64,000 nucleotides of DNA from Lachnospiraceae bacterium (GCA_003862155.1 QOUV01000012.1:1-64000), one strand, 5' to 3'. Positions 24,633-33,338 are shown, counted from the first letter of the stretch. The notes: generated by a model from the sequence alone, not told the origin. Program-made: numbers and translations.

Positions 24633-24899
24633 TTACTTACGAAGTCCAAGGCTCTCGATAAGCGTACGATAACGATCGATATCCTTGTTCTTTAAGTATT
24701 CAAGGAGATTTCTTCTCTTACCTACCATCTTCAGAAGTCCACGTCTTGAATGATGGTCTTTCTGATTTACCTTAAGATGTTCTGTGAGCTCTGCAATTCT
24801 CTCTGTAAGAACTGCTACCTGAACCTCAGGCGAACCTGTGTCGCCCTCTGAACGGGCGTACTTCTTGATGATCTCTGTCTTCTTCTCTTTTGTTATCAT
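24633..24899 (-). CDS. rpsO: Ribosomal protein S15
   Basis: An 88-residue primary 16S rRNA-binding protein. The conserved text [20 protein letters not shown] and [19 protein letters not shown] is present, ending in LIESLGLRK. It follows AAAGGATTTTGTT. Position between ribF and pnp matches the conserved truB-ribF-rpsO-pnp order. Confidence 0.98.
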   Translation of the reverse strand: MITKEKKTEIIKKYARSEGDTGSPEVQVAVLTERIAELTEHLKVNQKDHHSRRGLLKMVGKRRNLLEYLKNKDIDRYRTLIESLGLRK

Positions 24900-24935
24900 A
24901 ACAAAATCCTTTCTTAAAAAAAATTACATCACATA

Positions 24936-24973
24936 CCATGCAGCCGTCGGATTGCTCGAACTACAGGGCATGG
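24936..24973 (-). promoter_or_regulatory. Candidate structured rpsO leader
   Basis: CCATGC pairs with GCATGG across a 26-nt internal region in the roughly 90-nt rpsO leader. S15 often represses its own mRNA through leader structures, but I cannot match a specific known class, so this is only a candidate. Confidence 0.3.
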
Positions 24974-24989
24974 AAAACACAACCCAAAA

Positions 24990-25018
24990 ATAATATCATA
25001 ATCCCGCACGGTTGTCAA
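24990..25018 (-). promoter_or_regulatory. Strong promoter of rpsO(-pnp)
   Basis: Minus-strand consensus -35 TTGACA (25013-25018), 17-nt spacer, -10 TATTAT (24990-24995). The -35 box overlaps the final codons of ribF. Confidence 0.85.
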
Positions 25019-25929
25019 TCACGATTGAAATAATCTCTGGCCTGGCGGATATTTTTTTCTATCTCTCTTTTAAGGTCCTCAATGCTTTTGAATTTTTTCT
25101 CAGGTCTTACATACTTGTAAAAAGCGACAGACGCCTTCTCTCCGTAAAGATTGTTCGTAACATCCAAAAGATTTGTCTCGACTGTGACCCTGTTATCATC
25201 GGAGATCGTCGGGTTGTCACCCACATTTGTGATACCGTGAAAAATCCTGCCGTCAATATCCACCGTTGAGATATAGACTCCGAATGGCGGGAGCAGCTTT
25301 TTATCTGGCGGGACGATATTTATCGTAGGAATTCCCATTCCTGTGCCTATGTGCTTTCCATGAACTATCGGCCCGTAGATAAAGTACGGCCTGCCGAGAA
25401 GCCTTGCGGCCTCTTCCACGTCGCCGTCTTTTATAAGTCCTCTGATTCGTGTCGAGCTGATCTCAGCCCCGTCCTCACGGATCTTTTCTATGACGTTCAA
25501 TTCGAAACCAAGCTCTTCGGAAAGTTTCGAAAGGAGGCTGGCATTTCCCGCTCCCTTGTAGCCAAATGTAAAATCGCTTCCGACCGCCAAGTAGCACATG
25601 TTTAATCTCCGATAGAGCATCCCGATAAAATCTTCCGGCGACTGGTGCATAAGCGAATCGTCAAACGGAAGGATCAACAGGACATCGATTCCCTGCTTCG
25701 CAAGGATAGCATTTCTCTCCTCCTCCGTCACGATGAATTTCATGTCGGGATCGAAGAGGACCTGCTTCGGCGACTTTTCGAAAGTCACCATCACGCTCTT
25801 AAGGCCCGGCTGCTTCGTGATAAGAGATACAAGGGCCTCATGCCCCTGATGGATCCCGTCGAATTTTCCAACAGTGACCGCGGTCGGGAATTTATGAAGA
25901 TAGTTTTCTATTCCTTTAATAATTTCCAT
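25015..25929 (-). CDS. ribF: Bifunctional riboflavin kinase / FAD synthetase
   Basis: About 304 residues. The FMN adenylyltransferase domain starts with VTVGKFDGIHQGH (about 16-28), a nucleotidyltransferase signature. The riboflavin kinase domain begins at RPYFIYGPIVHGKHIGTGMG (about 178-197). It makes FMN and FAD. The ATG at 25929 overlaps the truB stop (TAATG), so the genes are translationally coupled. Confidence 0.95.
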   Translation of the reverse strand: MEIIKGIENYLHKFPTAVTVGKFDGIHQGHEALVSLITKQPGLKSVMVTFEKSPKQVLFDPDMKFIVTEEERNAILAKQGIDVLLILPFDDSLMHQSPEDFIGMLYRRLNMCYLAVGSDFTFGYKGAGNASLLSKLSEELGFELNVIEKIREDGAEISSTRIRGLIKDGDVEEAARLLGRPYFIYGPIVHGKHIGTGMGIPTINIVPPDKKLLPPFGVYISTVDIDGRIFHGITNVGDNPTISDDNRVTVETNLLDVTNNLYGEKASVAFYKYVRPEKKFKSIEDLKREIEKNIRQARDYFNRD

Positions 25930-26609
25930 TATACTTCCACCGGATGAACGAGCTCCCACGGGTCTTCTGCCGCCTCGAGCTCTTCAAATGTCACCGCCTC
26001 ATCTATTGAAAAATCACCGTTTTTCAGTCTTCTCAAGCTCTCCATCGTACCATAAGTCCCGGCCTTTTCTGAAATATCCTCGATAAGAGTTCTGATATAA
26101 GTTCCCTTGGAACAGTGTACCAAAATCTTTGCATGCGGATATGAAAAGTCCAGAAGCTCAATAGTAAAAATATGTATGTGCTCCGGCTCTCTCTCGACCT
26201 CGATGCCCTCTCTGGCGTATTCATAGAGCCTTTTGCCGTTTACTTTCTTGGCTGAGTACATCGGAGGGATCTGGTCGATATCTCCGGTAAATGCTGCGGC
26301 AGCTTCATTTAACTCTCCGGCCGTGATCTCTCTGTCTGAAGTCTCTATGACTTTACCTGTGATGTCTCCGGTATCTCTCTTTTCACCGAAGAGAATCCCT
26401 GCCTCATAGATCTTATCCTCTGCTGTAAGCTTAGAGACCAGTTTCGTCGCCCGTCCGACGCAGACTACCAGAACTCCTGTGGCTATCGGGTCAAGAGTGC
26501 CGGTGTGTCCCATTTTTCTGGTATGGAGGATGCCCCTTAGCTTTCCTATCACGTCAAATGACGTAAAGCCCGAAGGCTTATCCATTACAATAATTCCTGC
26601 GTCAAGCAT
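25929..26609 (-). CDS. truB: tRNA pseudouridine(55) synthase TruB, short form
   Basis: About 226 residues. The start DAGIIVMDKPSGFTSFDV and the catalytic loop GHTGTLDPIATGVLVV with its Asp are present, as are the conserved IPPMYSAKKVNGKRLYEYAR and GTYIRTLIEDI. The protein ends soon after the catalytic core, about 70 residues short of typical Firmicute TruB, so the C-terminal PUA-like domain is missing. The ATG at 26609 overlaps the nrnA stop (TGATG); GTG at 26612 is an alternative. It modifies U55 in the T loop of tRNAs. Confidence 0.93.
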   Translation of the reverse strand: MLDAGIIVMDKPSGFTSFDVIGKLRGILHTRKMGHTGTLDPIATGVLVVCVGRATKLVSKLTAEDKIYEAGILFGEKRDTGDITGKVIETSDREITAGELNEAAAAFTGDIDQIPPMYSAKKVNGKRLYEYAREGIEVEREPEHIHIFTIELLDFSYPHAKILVHCSKGTYIRTLIEDISEKAGTYGTMESLRRLKNGDFSIDEAVTFEELEAAEDPWELVHPVEV

Positions 26610-27571
26610 CACTTCTCCTCAAATGCCGGAGCGACCTTTTCGGCAAGCATGGAAACCATAGCCTTCGGGTCGTCTCCGTCGAGCGAAAAACCTGCTGCTC
26701 TCTTGTGGCCGCCACCGCCAAATTCTGCTGCAAGCTTAGAGAGATCTACAGTGTCGTCTGCGCCTCTGGCGCTAACTTTGTATTCTCCGTTTTCAGTCGG
26801 ATACATGAAAAATGCCACGACAACGCCTGATACAGAGCGAAGAGTGCTTACCACGCCCTCCATATTTTTCGGAGCAGCATCGTACTTTTTCATCTGATCT
26901 AATGTCACATAGCTTCCGATGACTTTTCCACCGTCGAAAAGCTCGGCGTTATTTATCGCAACGCCTAACATCCGAAACTGCTTCTCGCTTCTCTCATAGA
27001 AGACATGATCTACGATAAATGAGTAGTCGATGCCCTTCTCCATAAGCTCGCCGGCGAATTCCATAGTGCTCCTGTGAGTCGAGTTGTACTGAAAGCAGCC
27101 TGTGTCTGTGACGATTCCAGTGTAGAGGCACTCCGCGATGTCCCTGTCTATCTTGTCATTGTCAATAATCTCGCCTATGAGCTCGCAGGTACTTGATGCC
27201 TCAGGAAATACATAATTAATATCCGCAAAGTGGCCGCTGGTCTCGTGGTGATCTATGCAGATAGTCTTTACAGCATTTGTAAAATAGACTCCGGAATCGC
27301 CTAGGCGGCTGATATCTCCGCAGTCGCAGGCTACAAACAGGTCGTAGTTTGTCGTGTCAAATTTGTTCGCCCTCTTCAGCTTGTCAACACCCGGAAGGAA
27401 AAGAAAATCTCCCGGAACCGGCTCGAGATAAGGGATGATCTGGATATCAGAATGTGTTTTCCTGATGTAGTTGTAGACGCCAAGAACCGACCCGATGCAG
27501 TCTCCATCAGGCCTTATATGGCCTGAAACTGCCATCGTCTTTACGTCTTTTAAGTAATCGTCTAATTTCAT
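26609..27571 (-). CDS. nrnA: DHH/DHHA1 phosphoesterase NrnA (nano-RNase / pAp phosphatase)
   Basis: A 320-residue protein. The DHH domain shows VSGHIRPDGDCIGS (about 14-27), CDCGD and IDHHETSGHFAD (about 102-113). The DHHA1 domain ends with the glycine-rich FGGGGHKRAAGFSL (about 285-298). NrnA degrades very short RNAs and dephosphorylates pAp. It overlaps rbfA (ATGA) and truB. Confidence 0.93.
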   Translation of the reverse strand: MKLDDYLKDVKTMAVSGHIRPDGDCIGSVLGVYNYIRKTHSDIQIIPYLEPVPGDFLFLPGVDKLKRANKFDTTNYDLFVACDCGDISRLGDSGVYFTNAVKTICIDHHETSGHFADINYVFPEASSTCELIGEIIDNDKIDRDIAECLYTGIVTDTGCFQYNSTHRSTMEFAGELMEKGIDYSFIVDHVFYERSEKQFRMLGVAINNAELFDGGKVIGSYVTLDQMKKYDAAPKNMEGVVSTLRSVSGVVVAFFMYPTENGEYKVSARGADDTVDLSKLAAEFGGGGHKRAAGFSLDGDDPKAMVSMLAEKVAPAFEEK

Positions 27572-27957
27572 TGCTGATCTCCTCTTTTTTTCTCAATCTC
27601 CTCGTCGTGCTCGATCACCTCGTCGATCTTGTGTGACATTCCGACGCCGTATGCTATCGATCTGTCGAGTCTGAAATCGAGTACAGGCGTATTTCTGAGG
27701 TTAAGTCTCGTGGCGAGCTGGTGTCTGATATAGCCTGCGGAAGACTTGATGCCTTCCATCGTGCGTTCTCCGTCCTCGTCACTGCCTAAAACAGAGATAA
27801 AGATCTTTGCAGTCTTTAAGTCAGGTGCGACTATAGCCTCTGTAACCGAGACGATAGGCGAGATACGCGGGTCCTTTACGTCCTCACGCAGGATCTTCGA
27901 GATGACTCTTGCGACGTCCTCGTTTATTCTGTTATTTTTTGCGCTTCCTTTTCTCAT
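27568..27957 (-). CDS. rbfA: Ribosome-binding factor A
   Basis: A 129-residue type-II KH-fold protein needed for late 16S rRNA processing. Conserved parts are VARVISKILREDVKDPRIS and the C-terminal PVLDFRLDRSIAYGVGMSHKIDEV. It follows AAAGGATATATCT. An intrinsic terminator lies 18 nt upstream of the start, so expression seems to need readthrough from infB. Confidence 0.95.
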   Translation of the reverse strand: MRKGSAKNNRINEDVARVISKILREDVKDPRISPIVSVTEAIVAPDLKTAKIFISVLGSDEDGERTMEGIKSSAGYIRHQLATRLNLRNTPVLDFRLDRSIAYGVGMSHKIDEVIEHDEEIEKKRGDQQ

Positions 27958-27975
27958 AGATATATCCTTTTTTTG

Positions 27976-28024
27976 AAAAAAAGCCGCGAAAAGACAGGAG
28001 ACAACTCCCTTGTCCTTTCGCAGC
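27976..28024 (-). terminator. Strong intrinsic terminator between infB and rbfA
   Basis: Minus-strand 19-nt arms (28006-28024 and 27983-28001) with a four-base GTTG loop; two mismatches interrupt the stem. Seven T follow. It starts 13 nt after the infB stop and ends 18 nt before the rbfA ATG. Confidence 0.9.
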
Positions 28025-28036
28025 CAGAAAAATTTA

Positions 28037-30775
28037 TTATCGCTGTACTTCTACCATCTTGTAGGCTTCAAGCTTATCGTCTTCCTGATAATCGGAGAAT
28101 CCCTCTACTACAAGTCCGCACTCATAGCCGGCCTTAACCTGCTTTGCGTCGTCCTTGAATCTCTTCAGGGAAACAAGCTTGCCCTCGTAGATCTGGTCGT
28201 CACCGCGGCGGATACGGACTGTGCTGTCTCTTTCAATATAACCGTCGTCGACAACGCAGCCTGCAATAATTCCAGCTTCTGATGACTTGAATGTCTGTCT
28301 GACTGTAGCATGTCCAATGACCTGCTCCTCGTAAATAGGCTCGAGCATTCCCTTCATGGCGCTCTCTACATCCGAGATAGCGTTGTAGATGACCTTGTAA
28401 AGGCGGATATCTACATCCTCGTTGTCTGCAACTTCCTTAGCCACGTTGTCAGGCTTTACATTGAAGCCGATGATGATGGCATTCGATGCTGCTGCGAGGT
28501 TTACATCTGATTCTGTGATAGAACCAACGCCGCCATGGATGACTTTTACGACTACCTCTTCGTTCGAAAGTTTCTCGAGCGAAGTCTTGACAGCCTCTAC
28601 AGAACCCTGGACATCTGCCTTTACGATGATGTCGAGTTCCTTTAACTTGCCGGCCTGAATCTGGTTGAACAGGTCGTCAAGGCTCATGCCACGTCTGGTA
28701 TCCTCTACGAGCTTGTCCTTATTTACAGATACGAAGGTGTTCGCATAATCACGGCACTCCTTCTCTGTATCGAATGACTTTAAGATCTCGCCAGGCTTTG
28801 GAACCTCTGAAAGTCCTAGGATTTCTACAGGAGTAGAAGGTCCTGCCTTTTTCACGTGTCTGCCGTTCTCATCGAGCATAGCACGAACTTTGCCTGATGA
28901 TGCGCCGGCTGCCACGAAGTCTCCAACATGGAGAGTACCCTTCTGAACGAGGACTGTGGCAACAACTCCGCGGCCCTTGTCGAGCTCTGACTCGATGCAG
29001 ATGCCTCTGGCATTTCTCTTAGGATTTGCCTTGAGCTCCATCACATCAGCTGTAAGAAGTACCATCTCAAGGAGCTGGTCGATTCCCTCGCCTGTGTGAG
29101 CAGATACAGGAACGAATATAGTGCTTCCGCCCCAGTCCTCAGGGATCAGGTCGTACTCAGCAAGCTCCTGCTTAACTCTCTCTACATTTGCGTTCGGCTT
29201 ATCGATCTTGTTCACTGCGACGATTATCTCGACGTTTGCGGCCTTCGCGTGGTTGATAGCCTCGACTGTCTGAGGCATGACACCGTCATCTGCTGCGACA
29301 ACAAGAATTGCAATATCAGTCGAGTTCGCACCACGCATACGCATGGCTGTAAATGCCTCATGACCAGGTGTATCGAGGAAGGTGATCTTGTGGCCATTGA
29401 TATTTACAACATAAGCACCGATCTTCTGGGTGATACCTCCGGCCTCTCTGTCAGATACGTGTGTATGACGGATCTTATCGAGGAGGGAAGTCTTACCATG
29501 ATCGACATGTCCCATAACGCAGACTACAGGAGGTCTCGGTACGAGTGTAGATGGATCGTCCTCGTCGTCTTTTACGAGCTCAGCGATGACATCGACCTTC
29601 TCCTCATGCTCAAGGAGACAGTTGAACTCCTCGGCAATGGACTCTGCCTCTTCGAATGAGACGTCTGAATTTAAGGTGTAGATCTTTCCTGCGAGGAAGA
29701 GCTTCTTAATAACGTCGGCTGCGGAAACTTTCATCTTGTCAGCCAGATCTCTGATCGTGATATGATCCGGGATCGTGATAGAAAGGATCTCATCCGGATT
29801 TCTCTTCTCGGTCTTATTGCTGTTATTCTTAGGCTTCTTCTTGTAAGACTTCTTCTCGAGACTTACGAGATTCTCCTGCTTCTTTCCGAGAGCGTCGTGG
29901 TCAGTTCTCTTCTTGTGGTGGTTCTGCCCATTGTGACGGCTTCTGTTCTCCTGAACCATAGGCTCAGAAGATCCACCTCCGCGTGAAGGACGGCCACTGC
30001 CGTCTCCAAACGAACGGCCTGTGCCGTTTCTGTCTCCGCGGCCATTGCCATTCTCGGCTCTTCTCTGCTGTCTCTCTTTTCTCTCTTTTCTTTCAGCGGC
30101 GGCTTCTTTCTTTCTCTCAGCTGTACGCTTCTTCTGCTCCTGGATCTCGTCCATGATGTTTCCGAGCTTCACAGGACCTGCAGGCTTCTTATCCTTGACA
30201 GGGGCCTTCTGGGAAGTCTCAGCTTTGGCTGCTGCCTGCGGCTTTGGCTCATCAGCTGGCTTCTTCTTTACGAAAGTCTCCTCAGGATAGGTATCGAGTC
30301 CCTTCGGACGGGCCATAGCCGAACCTGTACGCGGCTTAATCGGGCCTCTGTTCGCAGGTTTTCTGTCTCTTTGCTGTCTGTCACCTTTCAAGCGGCCTCT
30401 GTCCCTCGAACCTCCACGGCTGTTTCCGTTTCTGTTCTCCACATGGAAGACTGCAGTGATATTTTTCTTCTTTTTCTGCTGGGCCGTTTTTTCTGAATTC
30501 ACAGCCGGTTTTTTCTCTGGTTCTTTAGCTGCCACCCTGGCTTTTTCCTCCTTGTGAGTACCTGCTTCTCTGTTGGCTTCAGGCTTTTTGCTTTCGGACT
30601 TTTCCGCCGTCGGAGCATTCTTCTTGAGTAAATGCTTCTTAACCTCGTCCACCTGGGCATCTTCGAGGTTATTCGCAGGCACTAAGTTCTGGCCCTTCGA
30701 AGCAAAGTAATCGGTAATATCCCTGCTCTTGACTCCCAGCTCTTTCGCCAGGTCGTAAATCCTTTTCTTTGCCAT
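28037..30775 (-). CDS. infB: Translation initiation factor IF-2
   Basis: About 912 residues. The first 330 are a basic, low-complexity extension rich in Lys, Arg, Glu and Gly after an IF2_N motif (RIYDLAKELGVKSRDITDYF). A second IF2_N motif (IRDLADKMKVSAADVIKKLF) leads to the G domain: G1 GHVDHGKTSL, G3 DTPGH, G4 NKID. Domains II-IV follow. It recruits initiator tRNA to the 30S subunit. The ATG at 30775 follows AAGGAGG. Confidence 0.97.
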   Translation of the reverse strand: MAKKRIYDLAKELGVKSRDITDYFASKGQNLVPANNLEDAQVDEVKKHLLKKNAPTAEKSESKKPEANREAGTHKEEKARVAAKEPEKKPAVNSEKTAQQKKKKNITAVFHVENRNGNSRGGSRDRGRLKGDRQQRDRKPANRGPIKPRTGSAMARPKGLDTYPEETFVKKKPADEPKPQAAAKAETSQKAPVKDKKPAGPVKLGNIMDEIQEQKKRTAERKKEAAAERKERKERQQRRAENGNGRGDRNGTGRSFGDGSGRPSRGGGSSEPMVQENRSRHNGQNHHKKRTDHDALGKKQENLVSLEKKSYKKKPKNNSNKTEKRNPDEILSITIPDHITIRDLADKMKVSAADVIKKLFLAGKIYTLNSDVSFEEAESIAEEFNCLLEHEEKVDVIAELVKDDEDDPSTLVPRPPVVCVMGHVDHGKTSLLDKIRHTHVSDREAGGITQKIGAYVVNINGHKITFLDTPGHEAFTAMRMRGANSTDIAILVVAADDGVMPQTVEAINHAKAANVEIIVAVNKIDKPNANVERVKQELAEYDLIPEDWGGSTIFVPVSAHTGEGIDQLLEMVLLTADVMELKANPKRNARGICIESELDKGRGVVATVLVQKGTLHVGDFVAAGASSGKVRAMLDENGRHVKKAGPSTPVEILGLSEVPKPGEILKSFDTEKECRDYANTFVSVNKDKLVEDTRRGMSLDDLFNQIQAGKLKELDIIVKADVQGSVEAVKTSLEKLSNEEVVVKVIHGGVGSITESDVNLAAASNAIIIGFNVKPDNVAKEVADNEDVDIRLYKVIYNAISDVESAMKGMLEPIYEEQVIGHATVRQTFKSSEAGIIAGCVVDDGYIERDSTVRIRRGDDQIYEGKLVSLKRFKDDAKQVKAGYECGLVVEGFSDYQEDDKLEAYKMVEVQR

Positions 30776-30776
30776 C

Positions 30777-31100
30777 TTAAGACCTCCTTGTGTCTGCTGC
30801 ATTATCTATAAGTTCCAGTATCTTTTCAGCGAAGCTGTGATCAGTAACAGCCATGCTCATCCGGCTTTCAGCCCCGACAGAACTTCCGAGGCTTCCCGAA
30901 TCCGAATATATCCGGAATGGGACATGCCGAAATGACGCCATATCAGAAAAATGCTTTCTGGTATTCTCTGAAGCGTCCGAAGACACTATAACAAGGCACG
31001 CCTTTCCGGATTTCAACGCATCCTCAGTCTGGTATGCACCTGACTTTAATCTGCCTGCCTTCTTCGACAGTGAAAGCATCGATAAGACTCTGTCTGTCAC
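30777..31100 (-). CDS. ylxQ: L7Ae/L30e-family protein YlxQ
   Basis: A 107-residue protein of the L7Ae/L30e/S12e fold: LSLSKKAGRLKSGAYQTEDALKSG then KACLVIVSSDASENTRK. Homologues bind kink-turn RNA. It starts at a GTG overlapping the rnpM stop (GTGA); family alignments support that start, and a ribosome site GGAGGAG sits 13 nt upstream. It is part of the nusA-infB operon. Confidence 0.88.
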   Translation of the reverse strand: MTDRVLSMLSLSKKAGRLKSGAYQTEDALKSGKACLVIVSSDASENTRKHFSDMASFRHVPFRIYSDSGSLGSSVGAESRMSMAVTDHSFAEKILELIDNAADTRRS

Positions 31101-31363
31101 TGGTTAGTTAACTCCTCCGCTAATCTGTCATACACATCTTTGTCAATCTTCTGTCCAAAAGAGCGCTCAAGTCCGTGATTCTTCCTGGCCTTCTCGAGGC
31201 AGCCCGCATCACGGCAGATATAGGCCCCGCGGCCCGCGGCCTTTCCGGTAGGATCTATCGTAAAAATTCCTTCCGGAGTCCTTACCACGCGGATCAGCTC
31301 CTTTTTATCCTTAAGCTCTCCACAGCCTGCGCATCTGCGCTTTGGCTTCTTCTTCTCAGACAT
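31097..31363 (-). CDS. rnpM: YlxR/RnpM, RNase P modulator family
   Basis: An 88-residue protein with the family pattern KRRCAGCGELKDKKELIRVV and the GRGAYIC loop, ending with LERSFGQKID. In Firmicutes this family has been reported to bind and modulate RNase P RNA. Two CxxC-like cysteine pairs are kept (CAGC, and C...C in ICRDAGC). It lies between nusA and ylxQ. Confidence 0.9.
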   Translation of the reverse strand: MSEKKKPKRRCAGCGELKDKKELIRVVRTPEGIFTIDPTGKAAGRGAYICRDAGCLEKARKNHGLERSFGQKIDKDVYDRLAEELTNQ

Positions 31364-31377
31364 CGATCTCTCCTGTG

Positions 31378-32691
31378 TTACTCTTCTGAATCAGAAGCTT
31401 CCTCTGCTTCCTCATCTGCCGGCTCTTCTTCGTCATCGATAAAATCTTCGTCATCATCTGCCGGCTCTTCACCATTCAGCATTCTGTAGTAATCGCTTAA
31501 GTCAACGAATTCACCACCGAGCTCATTGTTCTGAGTCTCGCTCTTGATATCGATCCTGAAACCTGTGAGTCTTGCTGCAAGGCGGGCGTTCTGTCCTTCA
31601 CGGCCGATGGCCAGTGAAAGCTGATAATCAGGAACTACGACTCTCGCCTTCTTCTCATCAGAATCTGCGACTACTGCTATAACCTTGGCCGGAGCGAGTG
31701 CATTCTCAATGAAGCTTGCTGCGTTATCCGACCACTCAACTATATCAATCTTTTCCTTGCCAATCTCAGAGACGACGGCATTTACACGGCTTCCATTCAT
31801 ACCTACGCAGGCTCCAACAGGATCTACGTCCGGATCATTTGAATAAACAGCCATCTTCGTTCTGTTTCCAGCTTCTCTTGAAATAGCCTTGATCTCTACA
31901 ATGCCATCTCTAATCTCTGATACCTCCTCTGTAAACAGGCATCTGATGAAATCCGGATGAGTACGTGAAAGGCGGATCCTCGGGCCATGTCTGTCCTCGC
32001 TCACCTCTAAGATCAGGACTCTGATCCTGTCTGTAGGCTCGTAGTGCTCACCCTTGATCTGCTCGCTCTCCATAAGCATAGCATCTGTCCTTCCGAGGTT
32101 GATGCTGATGTTCTTTCCAACAAAACGCTCAACGACACCTGTTACGATAGTGCCTTCCTTAGCCTTGAACTCTTCGTAGATCGAAGCTTTCTCATCCTCT
32201 TTGAGCTTCTGCATAATGGTGTCTCTGGCATCCTTTGCGGCGATACGGCCGAAGTCCACTGAATCTGATTCGATCTGAACTGTATCGCCAAGCTTGTAGG
32301 AAGGACTGTACTCTCTGGCCTCTTCGATGCTTATCTGCTTCTGTGAATTCGAAACCTCTTCTACAACCTTCTTCTGCTCGACTCTGTGAGTAGTCTTTAT
32401 CTCGATATTTACCGTGTCGCCAACCTTGTAAGAGCCGTCATACTCGTGTGCTTCGTCGAGGGTGATCTCGGTGCTCGGATTGGTAACCTCTTCAACTACA
32501 GTCTTCTGTTCATAGATATGATACGCTAATGTATCTTCATTCAGGACTACAGAAAAATTTTCCGATGAACCAAAAGTCCGCTTGCATGCCTGCAGCAGAG
32601 CCTCTTTTACCGCATCGAGGATTTCTTCCTTCGATATGTGCTTTTCTCTCTCTAAAAGCTCTAACGCGGTGCGTAACTCATTTTCTGCCAT
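31378..32691 (-). CDS. nusA: Transcription termination/antitermination factor NusA with duplicated N-terminal segment
   Basis: About 437 residues. The N-terminal RNA-polymerase-binding domain is followed by S1 (EGTIVTGVVERFVGKNISIN) and two KH domains (DPVGACVGMNGSRVNAV; LSLAIGREGQNARLAARLTG), then an acidic tail. Oddly, a segment is present twice in the N-terminal domain: YEQKTVVEEVTNPSTEITLD... (about 60-97) and VEQKKVVEEVSNSQKQISIE... (about 104-141). These are identical at 23 of 38 positions, and a normal NusA has one copy before DFGRIAA. The start at 32691 follows GGAGGAAAAA. Confidence 0.95.
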   Translation of the reverse strand: MAENELRTALELLEREKHISKEEILDAVKEALLQACKRTFGSSENFSVVLNEDTLAYHIYEQKTVVEEVTNPSTEITLDEAHEYDGSYKVGDTVNIEIKTTHRVEQKKVVEEVSNSQKQISIEEAREYSPSYKLGDTVQIESDSVDFGRIAAKDARDTIMQKLKEDEKASIYEEFKAKEGTIVTGVVERFVGKNISINLGRTDAMLMESEQIKGEHYEPTDRIRVLILEVSEDRHGPRIRLSRTHPDFIRCLFTEEVSEIRDGIVEIKAISREAGNRTKMAVYSNDPDVDPVGACVGMNGSRVNAVVSEIGKEKIDIVEWSDNAASFIENALAPAKVIAVVADSDEKKARVVVPDYQLSLAIGREGQNARLAARLTGFRIDIKSETQNNELGGEFVDLSDYYRMLNGEEPADDDEDFIDDEEEPADEEAEEASDSEE

Positions 32692-32701
32692 TTTTTCCTC
32701 C

Positions 32702-33163
32702 TTAAATCTCAAAAGCGAGACGGATCATCGCTATGTCTTTCCTGTCAAAGACCCTGTCTCCGCCGCCTTCGTCGACTGTAACTGTATCCTGGTCATAAGC
32801 CTTGAGGACACCGGTGAATTCCTTGGTCCCGTCTATGGCTTTGTATGTCTTGATCTCCACCTCGCGTCCGATCGAATTGATAAAATCCCTTTCTCTCTTC
32901 AGCGGGCGGTCAAGCCCTGGTGAGCTGACTACAAATGTGTAGTTCTCCCGGATGTAGTCCTCTCTGTCGAGGATCTCATTCATCTCGCGGCTTACCTCCT
33001 CACAGTCATCGACTGTAACGCCGCCAGGCTTATCGATATAAGCCGTAAGATAATACTCTTTTCCCTGCTTCTCGAAGACGACATCCCAGAGCGAAAGTCC
33101 CTTTCTCTCAAGGATCGGAGTGATAAACTCCTCTGTCTTCCTCTCGTATTCCTTTGCTGACAT
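32702..33163 (-). CDS. rimP: Ribosome maturation factor RimP
   Basis: A 153-residue protein with the RimP core: GLSLWDVVFEKQGKEYYLTA, then VDDCEEVSREMNEILDRED and the stretch YTFVVSSPGLDRPLKRERDF. It helps assemble the 30S subunit. The ATG at 33163 follows AGAGGA. It is the first protein gene of the nusA operon, downstream of a tRNA gene and a terminator-like hairpin. Confidence 0.95.
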   Translation of the reverse strand: MSAKEYERKTEEFITPILERKGLSLWDVVFEKQGKEYYLTAYIDKPGGVTVDDCEEVSREMNEILDREDYIRENYTFVVSSPGLDRPLKRERDFINSIGREVEIKTYKAIDGTKEFTGVLKAYDQDTVTVDEGGGDRVFDRKDIAMIRLAFEI

Positions 33164-33180
33164 AAAAAATCCTCTACATA

Positions 33181-33217
33181 AACACAAGAGCGGATCCTTC
33201 TGAAAAGGACCCGCTCT
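33181..33217 (-). terminator. Terminator/attenuator between tRNA-Glu and rimP
   Basis: A 13-bp minus-strand stem, AGAGCGGGTCCTT with AAGGATCCGCTCT (one G-U), 5-nt loop, followed by TGTGTTT. The U tract is imperfect. No promoter fits between it and the rimP ATG 18 nt on, so it probably acts as an attenuator of the rimP-nusA operon. Confidence 0.7.
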
Positions 33218-33241
33218 CTAAATATCAGAGATATGATCTAA

Positions 33242-33313
33242 TAGTTCCTGGCAGGATCGAACTGCCGATTACGCCGTGAGAGGGCGTCGTCTTAACCACT
33301 TGACCAAGGAACC
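33242..33313 (-). tRNA. tRNA-Glu (anticodon CTC)
   Basis: Cloverleaf from GGTTCCT (33313-33307) to AGGAACT plus discriminator A (33242). D arm GTC/GAC, anticodon stem ACGCC/GGCGT with loop CTCTCAC giving anticodon CTC, T arm GGCAG/CTGCC with loop TTCGATC. CCA is not encoded. It reads GAG codons. Confidence 0.93.
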
Positions 33314-33338
33314 TTATATTGCTCGCGCAACAATGATT

